From positions 1 through 5,168 of the forward strand of contig JAEZFJ010000212.1 of assembly GCA_023437755.1 (NCBI GenBank): 5,168 nucleotides of DNA, written 5' to 3'. This document shows positions 1-4,754 of this stretch, piece after piece. Position 1 is the first letter of the stretch; each line of letters starts with the position of its first letter. The position numbers and the translations under genes are program-made. This DNA is from Pseudomonadota bacterium (lineage in GTDB: Bacteria > Pseudomonadota > Alphaproteobacteria > Rhizobiales > Devosiaceae). Under the pieces are notes generated by a model. That model ran no database searches. It saw only the letters and a list, made by a program, of their open reading frames with translations, and was not told the DNA's origin.

Positions 1-708
1 AGTGGGAACGGTGTCGAAGGTGAGGTCGCGAATTTCGTAACGGTCCGCGATCTCGGCCAGAAGATCCTGGTCGAGCACACGGACGGAAATGTGCAGGGCT
101 TCGGTGCCCGGCGCCTGGGAAACGCGATCGGAGCTGGGGATCACCGGACGGACGCTGGCCAGCGCCACGCGGCCATCCGCGAGAGTGACGAGATCGCTGA
201 TGCCGAGACCGGTCACAGCGGCGGTGGAGTCGGCCAGGCCCTCGGACGCTTCAGCCATCTGCGCGCGCAGGTCCGCTACCAGGAGCGGGAGGGCGCCGAA
301 CTCCTCAAACAGTTCCGGACCCACCGCTTCGCCGCCGGCAGCGGTCCGCAGGGGTTGGTTGTCGGCTCCCAGCAGGAAGACGTAGTCGTGTTGGTAAAAG
401 TCGCTGACCCAGGCGGTGAGATTCTCGTCCAGCCAGACAGGGTCACCCACCCGGACCTGGACCACCGCATCGTCCCAGACGGCAACCGTCTCCTGGTCGG
501 CCGGCAGGCGCTCGGCGATTTCGGCTAATCCGGCCCGGATAGCCCGGGTCTCATGGGCTATGGCTTCGTCGTCGATGCGGGAGGCCGCCCACCAGCCGAA
601 AGCGGCCACTGCCACCAGGAGAAGCATGGCGAGAACGGGCATCGCATAGATGATGTTGCGGGGCAGTGTGGAGCGGCTGTTCAAAGTCTGGGAGCTCTCG
701 GACGTCAG
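1..708 (-). CDS. CHASE4-domain membrane sensor protein, N-terminal part (runs off left edge)
   Basis: An uninterrupted minus-strand reading frame from the window's left edge back to a stop at 760-762. From the proposed start it shows 236 residues: a polar N-terminus, one transmembrane helix at about residues 20-42 (IYAMPVLAMLLLVAVAAFGW), then an extracytoplasmic region resembling CHASE4. Diagnostic stretches are AVWDDAVVQV (about 76-85), the W..N pattern in DPVWLDENL and YQHDYVFLLGADNQP (about 105-118). CHASE4 is a ligand-sensing domain found in front of GGDEF/EAL c-di-GMP enzymes and some histidine kinases. The catalytic part lies outside the window, so the output activity cannot be named. 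The frame has no ATG before residue 23 (position 642), which would lie inside the membrane helix and has no ribosome site. The best site, GGGGAGGA at 725-718, is 9 nt before a CTG at 708. A TTG at 684 is the alternative. It is separated from the upstream membrane-protein gene by 101 bp. Confidence 0.72.
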   Translation of the reverse strand, partial: MTSESSQTLNSRSTLPRNIIYAMPVLAMLLLVAVAAFGWWAASRIDDEAIAHETRAIRAGLAEIAERLPADQETVAVWDDAVVQVRVGDPVWLDENLTAWVSDFYQHDYVFLLGADNQPLRTAAGGEAVGPELFEEFGALPLLVADLRAQMAEASEGLADSTAAVTGLGISDLVTLADGRVALASVRPVIPSSDRVSQAPGTEALHISVRVLDQDLLAEIADRYEIRDLTFDTVPT

Positions 709-809
709 GCGCGGCAGTCCTCCCCTGCCGCTGATATGCCCGAGCTTGGGGCCAAGACCTTAAGAAGCCTGCAAGACATTGCCCGCACTTGGGCTGAAAT
801 CGTGGCCGA
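709..809. other. Intergenic gap upstream of the CHASE4 gene
   Basis: This 101-bp spacer separates the end of the small membrane-protein gene from the CHASE4 gene. It holds the ribosome site at 718-725 and a small inverted repeat CTTGG-GG-CCAAG (745-756), too short in loop and without a T-run to be a convincing terminator. I see no Fnr-type box and no convincing -35/-10 pair, so it is unclear whether the CHASE4 gene has its own promoter or is read from upstream. Confidence 0.4.
718..725 (-). promoter_or_regulatory. Strong ribosome binding site deciding the CHASE4 gene start
   Basis: The minus strand reads GGGGAGGA here, containing GGAGG, an excellent anti-16S match. It lies inside the open CHASE4 frame, followed by CTGCCGCGC and then CTG (708-706). 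The 9-nt spacing to that second CTG is normal. The next alternatives, TTG at 684 and ATG at 642, have no comparably placed site. It therefore points to a CTG start, or to a start codon lost through sequencing error or mutation. Confidence 0.55.
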
Positions 810-1019
810 CTAGCGCCGCGCAGGTTCGCCCATGATCGCGGCAGCGACCGCCCAGGAAACGGGAACCGAGAACAGCAGCGCGGCAAAGGTCATCGACTGC
901 AGCGAGGCCACCATCGCGTCGAGCCCGACCGGCGACATGCAGCGCAGCACCAGCCCCGGCCCGCACAGGGCCGCCGCGGTGGGTGGCATCAGCAAGGCAG
1001 CAAGGGTGAGCCGCGGCAT
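810..1019 (-). CDS. Small two-helix membrane protein, unknown family (69 aa)
   Basis: The start is the ATG at 1019, preceded by GGAGGA with 7 nt between GGAGG and the ATG. The frame could open 12 codons earlier, but without such a site. The protein has two hydrophobic segments at about residues 4-26 (LTLAALLMPPTAAALCGPGL) and 42-63 (SMTFAALLFSVPVSWAVAAA), a short polar linker, and a basic tail ending in ARR, suggesting a hairpin in the inner membrane. Two cysteines (C19, C27) flank the end of the first helix and could bind metal or form a disulfide, which is speculation. I do not recognise the family. It follows the BON gene by 67 bp on the same strand and is probably co-transcribed with it under the Fnr-type box at 1385-1398. 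Its reality rests on the ribosome site, the membrane pattern and the position. Confidence 0.6.
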   Translation of the reverse strand: MPRLTLAALLMPPTAAALCGPGLVLRCMSPVGLDAMVASLQSMTFAALLFSVPVSWAVAAAIMGEPARR

Positions 1020-1026
1020 CGGTCGT

Positions 1027-1036
1027 CCTCCGGAGG
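1027..1036. repeat. Palindrome covering the ribosome site of the small membrane-protein gene
   Basis: CCTCCGGAGG is a perfect 10-bp palindrome whose minus-strand GGAGG half is the ribosome site for the ATG at 1019. With no loop it cannot fold into a simple hairpin on itself, but the CCTCC half could compete for the site in alternative pairings. It may be coincidental in this GC-rich DNA. Confidence 0.35.
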
Positions 1037-1086
1037 GGAGAACGACGCGGCGCAACGGCGGTTCCGGCTCTCACCGCCGGCTGGAG

Positions 1087-1329
1087 TCAGGCAGCGCGGG
1101 CGAGCGGAGCGCGGACAACGGTCAAGTGGTTGCGCACTTCACCGGTGCAGTGGAGGTCTTCCAGCGCTTCCAGTGTGGTCTCCATCTCGAAGGGAGATGC
1201 CACTTCGCCGCTGACCGTGAGCACGCCGTTGCCAACCTCGATGCCAATGCCGGTGGGCACCAGGAAGGGGTGCGACCAGAGGGCTTCAAGTGCGCGCTGG
1301 GCGATGTTGTCGTCGGTGATGGTGTGCAT
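1087..1329 (-). CDS. Single BON-domain protein (80 aa), probably cytoplasmic
   Basis: A single BON domain fills almost the whole protein (about residues 5-70). The N-terminal helix TDDNIAQRALEALWSHPFL is followed by the typical strand motif GIGIEVGNGVLTVSGEVASP, then a helix (FEMETTLEALEDL) and the closing strand EVRNHLTVV. BON domains are small alpha/beta folds that bind phospholipids or other hydrophobic ligands, often in osmotic, stress or pore-associated proteins. No signal peptide or membrane helix is seen, unlike secreted OsmY-type BON proteins. The ATG at 1329 is chosen because AAGGAA lies 7 nt upstream; the longer open frame to 1437 would run through the promoter region and the Fnr-type box. 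It is probably first in a two-gene unit with the 69-aa membrane protein. The box centred about 62 bp upstream of the ATG suggests low-oxygen or NO induction. Confidence 0.85.
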   Translation of the reverse strand: MHTITDDNIAQRALEALWSHPFLVPTGIGIEVGNGVLTVSGEVASPFEMETTLEALEDLHCTGEVRNHLTVVRAPLARAA

Positions 1330-1356
1330 GGCGCTTTCCTTGTCCGGTATGGTCAC

Positions 1357-1362
1357 TCGATA
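1357..1362 (-). promoter_or_regulatory. Candidate -10 element for the BON gene
   Basis: The minus strand reads TATCGA here. A start of transcription about 6-7 nt downstream (near 1350) would put the Fnr-type box at 1385-1398 at about -41.5, the classical class II activator position, with a leader of about 20 nt that still includes the AAGGAA ribosome site. The match to TATAAT is partial; the geometry is the stronger argument. Confidence 0.4.
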
Positions 1363-1384
1363 GGCCCTCTCTCCCGACAGATGG

Positions 1385-1398
1385 TTGCGCTGGATCAA
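1385..1398. promoter_or_regulatory. Fnr/NnrR-type box, BON side (TTGCGCTGGATCAA)
   Basis: The 14-bp site has the Fnr-family layout TTG-N8-CAA with half-sites TTGCG and TTGAT (read on the opposite strand) around a 4-bp centre. It is centred at 1391.5, 62 bp before the BON start codon. One half matches classical Fnr (TTGAT) and the other the TTGCG form reported for NnrR-type sites. The candidate regulators are the NnrR-like protein encoded in this window or an Fnr/FixK protein elsewhere in the genome. Confidence 0.6.
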
Positions 1399-1517
1399 AA
1401 AAGCGCCCCCTCTCGCGGCATGGCAGGCATGCAGCACGCCATCTCTTGGGGTGAGGCCCCCTTGCCGGGATATGCCCGGGCCAACCTCGCGACCCGTGTG
1501 GTCACGGTGACGGCAGC

Positions 1518-1531
1518 TTGCGCTTCAGCAA
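1518..1531. promoter_or_regulatory. Fnr/NnrR-type box, DUF1858 side (TTGCGCTTCAGCAA)
   Basis: A second 14-bp TTG-N8-CAA site, with half-sites TTGCG and TTGCT. Its centre (1524.5) is 56-57 bp before the ATG of the DUF1858 gene, nearly the mirror image of the spacing on the BON side. A transcription start near 1566 would put it at about -41.5 and leave a short leader containing the GGAGG site. I see no good -10 hexamer at the required place (about 1554-1560, CAACCTT), which weakens the call. Confidence 0.5.
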
Positions 1532-1580
1532 AGACCGCCGGCGGCTTCTGCGGCAACCTTGTCAGCCTGGAGGTGGAGCC

Positions 1581-1787
1581 ATGCGCCGCAAACATCTGGA
1601 AGACATGAGCGTCAAGGAGATCATGGACCGTTGGCCCGCAACGGTGCCCCTGTTCATCCGCAACGGACTCAAATGCCCGGGATGCCCGATCGGGCCGTTC
1701 CATACGCTGGAGGACGCGTCGTGCGAGCACGGCAAGGACCTGGCCGGTCTGGCGGAAGATATCGTGCGGCTCAGCGGGTCAAAGTAG
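1581..1787 (+). CDS. DUF1858 (hybrid-cluster-associated redox disulfide) CxxC protein, 68 aa
   Basis: The protein is a stand-alone DUF1858 domain. It begins with the typical helix MSVKEIMDRWPATVPLFIRN and continues to GLKCPGCPIGPFHTLEDA, with the CxxC pair at C32/C35 and a further cysteine at C48. This family includes the 'hybrid cluster protein-associated redox disulfide domain' and the N-terminal region of ScdA/Ric-type iron-sulfur or NO-stress proteins. The likely role is thiol/disulfide chemistry or metal/cluster handling in the cytoplasm under anaerobic or nitrosative conditions; the exact reaction is unknown. The ATG at 1581 is chosen because GGAGG lies 7 nt upstream; a possible TTG at 1518 would put the Fnr-type box inside the gene. 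It is the only plus-strand gene, and its 3' end overlaps that of the Crp/Fnr gene by 9 bp. C48, beyond the usual pair, is worth noting. Confidence 0.85.
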   Translation: MRRKHLEDMSVKEIMDRWPATVPLFIRNGLKCPGCPIGPFHTLEDASCEHGKDLAGLAEDIVRLSGSK

Positions 1788-2486
1788 CCCCGGAACCTCG
1801 CCATCGCCGATCAGCAGCAGTCGATGCGGATTCTTGAGGAGCAGCTTCTGACGGCCGGTCTCGACGAGGCCGGCACTTTCCCATGCTGACAGGACCCGCG
1901 ACACCGTATGGAGGGTGGTGCCTGTCATTTCGGCGATGTCCTGCTTGGAAATCGGGAAATCGATGCGGATGCCGGCGGCTTCCTTGTGGCCGGCCTGGTT
2001 GCCGAGACGCAGCACCGCATGGGCAACGCGGCGCTCCACTTCCTCGGTCGCAAGTTCGCGCATGCGGGTATGGGCCTCCTGCAGGCGCTCGCCCATGGTC
2101 TGCATGGCGCCGGTGGCAAAGCCGGGGAACTCCGCCACCAGTTGCGACCAGCGCGACATCGGCCAAGCAATGGCGGCGCTGTCGATGACGGCGGCGGCGG
2201 TACCCGGATAGTCGGTGCGGCTGAGCGCCTTGGCGATGCCGAACAGGTCGCCCGGATTGACCATGCAGACGATCACCTGCTGGCCCTCGGCAGTGACCTG
2301 TGTCACCCGCAGCCGGCCTGAGAGGAGGACATAGAAGTGCCTGGCCTCCTCCCCCTGCTCGAACACGGCTGCGCCGGCGCGAAAGTGGCGGTGAATCGCG
2401 CCCGACAAGAGCGCGTCGAGCTGCTCGTCCGGCAGCGCCGCAAACATGCCGAGGGCGCGGGCCCCGCCGAGGTCTGAATGGTTCAC
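1779..2486 (-). CDS. Crp/Fnr-family transcription regulator, NnrR-like
   Basis: The 235-aa protein has a cyclic-nucleotide-binding-type beta-roll at about residues 15-130 (including GEEARHFYVLLSGRLRV and VNPGDLFGIAKAL), a dimer helix at about 130-160, and a C-terminal winged helix-turn-helix at about 170-220. The recognition helix reads TGTTLHTVSR, with S196 and R197 matching the Fnr residues that read TTG. H193 stands where Fnr has Glu. There is no N-terminal cysteine cluster and only one cysteine in total, so it is not an oxygen-sensing [4Fe-4S] Fnr. The helix resembles NnrR-type, NO-responsive regulators of denitrification, from memory of that family. The GTG at 2486 is preceded by GGAG at 9-nt spacing and gives the usual family length; the TTG at 2540 adds an untypical 18-residue tail. 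It lies 63 bp after the CopC-CopD gene on the same strand, perhaps co-transcribed. Its targets may include the boxes at 1385 and 1518. Confidence 0.88.
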   Translation of the reverse strand: MNHSDLGGARALGMFAALPDEQLDALLSGAIHRHFRAGAAVFEQGEEARHFYVLLSGRLRVTQVTAEGQQVIVCMVNPGDLFGIAKALSRTDYPGTAAAVIDSAAIAWPMSRWSQLVAEFPGFATGAMQTMGERLQEAHTRMRELATEEVERRVAHAVLRLGNQAGHKEAAGIRIDFPISKQDIAEMTGTTLHTVSRVLSAWESAGLVETGRQKLLLKNPHRLLLIGDGEVPGLL

Positions 2487-2549
2487 GTGTGGCAACTCCA
2501 ACCCGCCGCCTGCATAGCCTGCCTTCCGGCAGCTTGGCAAACAACCGCC
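2487..2549 (-). other. Gap between copCD and the regulator, with small hairpin
   Basis: The 63-bp spacer contains a short inverted repeat CTGCC-TTCC-GGCAG (2519-2532) without a following T-run, so it is not a convincing terminator, and the GGAG ribosome site at 2499-2496. I see no clear promoter. Read-through from the copper genes into the regulator is the simplest reading. Confidence 0.4.
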
Positions 2550-4142
2550 TCAGGGCGAGACGGTGAGGGTGCCGGTGAGCTTGACCAGCTCAAAATCGCT
2601 GACGCGCACCTCCACCATGACGGTCCACAGGCCGGGCAGCGGCAGCACGACGTCCTCGGTTCGCCAGTTGCCCTCGGCATCGGCTTCGGCGTTCCGGGTC
2701 ACCGGGGCGAGGTCAAGTTCCGCGGGTGTGAGCGACAGGCGGACCGCGCGGGGCGAGACGGGCTCGCCGCCCGTGGTCGCAAGGGTGACCAGTATGTCGG
2801 CCGAGCCGACGCGGGCGGGATCGATGGCGACCTGCGCTGTGAGGTTTTTCGCCTCAAGGGCAAGCTCCACCCCGGCTGGCGACTCCACCGCGGCCAGAGC
2901 GCGCGGCGGCGGCGTGAAGCGCCAGCCTGCGACCAGCGCCAGAATGGCGACGATCAGCACCAGTTCGACGACAATGCCGCGCCGCATATGCCGTACCGCC
3001 CTGACTTCACCGGCGGCTGCGGGTGCGGTGAGGACCCAGCGGTTCCAGCTGGCTATGGCGAACAGCACCACGAGGAGCGCCAGCTTGGCGGCGAGAACAG
3101 CGCCATAACCGGAGAACCAGGCAGGACCGGGCCAGCCAAGCTGCACCACCGCCAGAACGATGCCCGAAGCGACCAGCGGGACGATGGCATAGGGGATGGC
3201 AGCAGAGAAATAGAGCAGCGGCGGCGTGGCGATGCGCCGCTCGAGCCGCAGCAGCAGCACCAGTGGGTAAAGCGCCCCCACCCACCAGGCGATACAGACG
3301 ATGTGCACGAACAGCGCCGACCGCATCAGCCATTGCGGTTCGGCGGCACTGGCGTGGCCACTGGTGCTGACGGCAAGACCGAGCAGCACCAGCCCCACCG
3401 CCGCCATCAGCTTCAGCCACGGCTCGTGCCGGAGCCTGAGGGCGAGGAGCGCTGCGGCAAAGGCACAGAGAGCCAGCAGGCTGGTGCGGCCATAGACGGT
3501 GGCAAGCCCTGTGCTCCAGACCCGCCCGTCGGCGAGACCGGCAATGCCGACACCCAGCGCATCGAGGCCCTGCAGGCCGATGACCAGCACCGCCGCCCCA
3601 GCGCCGGCCAGAGATGCTGCGACACCGAGACGCCAGGCGCGGCGCGGCAGCACCGGCGACAAGATGCGGAAGGCGGCGCCGCCGACGCCGAAAAACAGAC
3701 CCGCGTAAAGAACCATCCGGGTGGCCCAGAGGAGCGGAGCCACCTCCGGCTGGGACGGCGGAGCCAGATGGAACTGGCCGGCGGCGACCGGCTGGCCGAT
3801 CGAGAACACGCTCGTGCCGGCGATGGGGTGGCCGTCTTCGGACACTGCCCGCCAACTGACCACATAGGTGCCGTGGTCGAGACCGGCGTCGAACGGCAGC
3901 GTCAGTTCGGCGCCGTTGGCGACGAGGTCCACGGCTTCGCCACCGCCCTCGCCGGGACGGATCAGGGTGGCGGCGAGCGGGCTGACCGGTTCGTTGAAGC
4001 TCAGCACCAGGGCCGGCGGCGCGGCATCGAGGACGGCCCCGTCCGGCGGCGAGGAACCGGTCAGGGTCGCGTGCGCAAACGCCGGCAGGGTGCCGGCGAG
4101 CAACAGCATCGTCGCGATGACCGCCCTGGCGAAACCGCGCAA
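2550..4142 (-). CDS. copCD: CopC-CopD copper uptake/handling fusion protein (530 aa)
   Basis: The protein begins with a signal peptide (about residues 1-23, ending PAFA) and a mature protein starting at H24. A CopC domain follows (about 24-117), with HATLTGSSPPDG at its start and SEDGHPIAGTSVFSI at its end. H24, D103 and H105 match the known CopC Cu(II) site. About eight membrane helices of a CopD domain follow (about 135-410), including SALFVHIVCIAWWVGALYPL and the short STSGHAS loop. A C-terminal extracytoplasmic beta domain (about 420-530) resembles the YtkA/FixH-like tails of other CopC-CopD fusions. The family delivers copper from the periplasm across or to the inner membrane; import is the usual proposal. 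The start is TTG at 4142, needed to give a complete basic signal-peptide N-terminus; the ATG at codon 12 would leave too short a leader. It follows the DUF1775 gene by 56 bp and precedes the regulator by 63 bp. Confidence 0.93.
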   Translation of the reverse strand: MRGFARAVIATMLLLAGTLPAFAHATLTGSSPPDGAVLDAAPPALVLSFNEPVSPLAATLIRPGEGGGEAVDLVANGAELTLPFDAGLDHGTYVVSWRAVSEDGHPIAGTSVFSIGQPVAAGQFHLAPPSQPEVAPLLWATRMVLYAGLFFGVGGAAFRILSPVLPRRAWRLGVAASLAGAGAAVLVIGLQGLDALGVGIAGLADGRVWSTGLATVYGRTSLLALCAFAAALLALRLRHEPWLKLMAAVGLVLLGLAVSTSGHASAAEPQWLMRSALFVHIVCIAWWVGALYPLVLLLRLERRIATPPLLYFSAAIPYAIVPLVASGIVLAVVQLGWPGPAWFSGYGAVLAAKLALLVVLFAIASWNRWVLTAPAAAGEVRAVRHMRRGIVVELVLIVAILALVAGWRFTPPPRALAAVESPAGVELALEAKNLTAQVAIDPARVGSADILVTLATTGGEPVSPRAVRLSLTPAELDLAPVTRNAEADAEGNWRTEDVVLPLPGLWTVMVEVRVSDFELVKLTGTLTVSP

Positions 4143-4164
4143 GAGCTACCCCCGAATGACTTCA

Positions 4165-4188
4165 GCGCACCGGCAGATACCGGTGCGC
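4165..4188. repeat. Perfect 9-bp-stem hairpin between DUF1775 and copCD genes
   Basis: GCGCACCGG and CCGGTGCGC flank a 6-base loop (CAGATA on plus, TATCTG on minus). The hairpin fills much of the 56-bp gap. On the transcribed strand it is followed by TGAAGTCATTC, not a run of T, so it is not a standard intrinsic terminator. It may reduce read-through, protect the end of the upstream message, or set different levels for the two copper proteins. Confidence 0.6.
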
Positions 4189-4198
4189 CGCGTCAGGA

Positions 4199-4729
4199 TC
4201 AATGGTGATGGCCGTCGCTCGGCTCCGCCGGGGACAGGGTCACCGAGGGCGCGGGGAATTCGGCGTGGTGATCGCCGGACGTGTCGATCCAGGCGTCCTC
4301 GGCATCGCCGCAGCTCTGGATCACCGGGAAGTAGAACGGCTGATCGGTAGAGACATCGGCCCCGAACGTGCCGCGGAAGACGAACTCGTCGAAGAAGTCG
4401 TTGGGCAGTTCGCCGCCGCTCCAGGAGATCTCCTTGACCCCTTCTTCGAGCGTGGAGCCGTGGTTCTCGAACGGGGTCTCGTAGGGGCCGGTGACGGTTT
4501 CCACCGTCCAGCCGGCCTTCAGCATCGGCTTGACGTTGTAGAAGCCTTCGGGGATCTGCACCCGCACCGCGGTGGTGGCGGCATCGCCACAGCCATGGCC
4601 GACCACCAGCACCGCGCGGAAGGTCTTGCCAATCTCGGCTTCCTGAGTTTGCAGCACGATATGGGCATGCGCCGGGACCGCACCTGCGAGCAGGGTTGCG
4701 GTGGCAAGAAACAGGGACAGCGTCTTCAT
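4199..4729 (-). CDS. DUF1775 (YcnI-type) periplasmic copper-binding protein
   Basis: The 176-aa secreted protein has a signal peptide at residues 1-22 (MKTLSLFLATATLLAG, ending AHA), predicted to leave H23 as the mature N-terminus. The DUF1775 domain shows GHGCGDAATTAVRVQIPEG (44-62), KPMLKAGW (67-74) and EISWSGGELPNDFFDEFVF (100-118). In Bacillus YcnI, copper is bound by the N-terminal His with a tryptophan nearby; H23 and one of W74/W103/W147 may correspond. C47 and C140 could form a disulfide, and the tail ends in three histidines. The role is probably to carry copper in the periplasm and pass it to the CopC domain encoded next. The ATG at 4729 has AAGGAG at 7-nt spacing; starting upstream would add a polar extension and spoil the signal peptide. 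It begins 25 bp after the end of the His-rich gene. Confidence 0.93.
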   Translation of the reverse strand: MKTLSLFLATATLLAGAVPAHAHIVLQTQEAEIGKTFRAVLVVGHGCGDAATTAVRVQIPEGFYNVKPMLKAGWTVETVTGPYETPFENHGSTLEEGVKEISWSGGELPNDFFDEFVFRGTFGADVSTDQPFYFPVIQSCGDAEDAWIDTSGDHHAEFPAPSVTLSPAEPSDGHHH

Positions 4730-4754
4730 TGGCTCACTCCTTGAACTGGCAGTG

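Larger units (their letters stand above)
1330..1580. promoter_or_regulatory. Divergent control region between BON and DUF1858 genes
   Basis: This 251-bp region separates two genes transcribed away from each other. It contains the two Fnr/NnrR-type boxes 133 bp apart, each near its own gene, and ribosome sites at both ends. Between the boxes there is one small inverted repeat (CCGGG-ATATG-CCCGG, 1465-1479) and no convincing coding sequence; open frames crossing the region are extensions of real genes or shadows. Confidence 0.6.

Noticed and set aside
1465..1479. CCGGG-ATATG-CCCGG inverted repeat as an operator
   Set aside because: A short GC-only stem is expected by chance here, and it is not positioned near either predicted transcription start.
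832..1608. 258-codon plus-strand open frame across the BON and small membrane-protein genes
   Set aside because: It reads antisense through two better supported genes and both Fnr-type boxes, has no recognisable domain, and has no convincing ribosome site.
2482..2495. Possible Fnr-type box at the regulator start (TTGCCACACGTGAA on minus)
   Set aside because: The right half-site is GTGAA, missing the CAA core, and the site overlaps the GTG start codon and its spacer. A chance partial match is more likely than an autoregulatory operator.
2519..2532. CTGCC-TTCC-GGCAG as a terminator after copCD
   Set aside because: The stem is only 5 bp and no T-run follows on the transcribed strand.
1771..2544. 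257-codon minus-strand open frame overlapping the regulator in another frame
   Set aside because: Arg/Pro/Gly-rich shadow; the overlapping frame gives a full Crp/Fnr protein.
2478..4208. 576-codon open frame on the plus strand opposite the CopC-CopD gene
   Set aside because: It is rich in Arg, Gln, Gly and His with no domain, signal or hydrophobic pattern, and is the usual antisense by-product of GC-rich coding DNA. The minus strand encodes a clear CopC-CopD protein over the same span.
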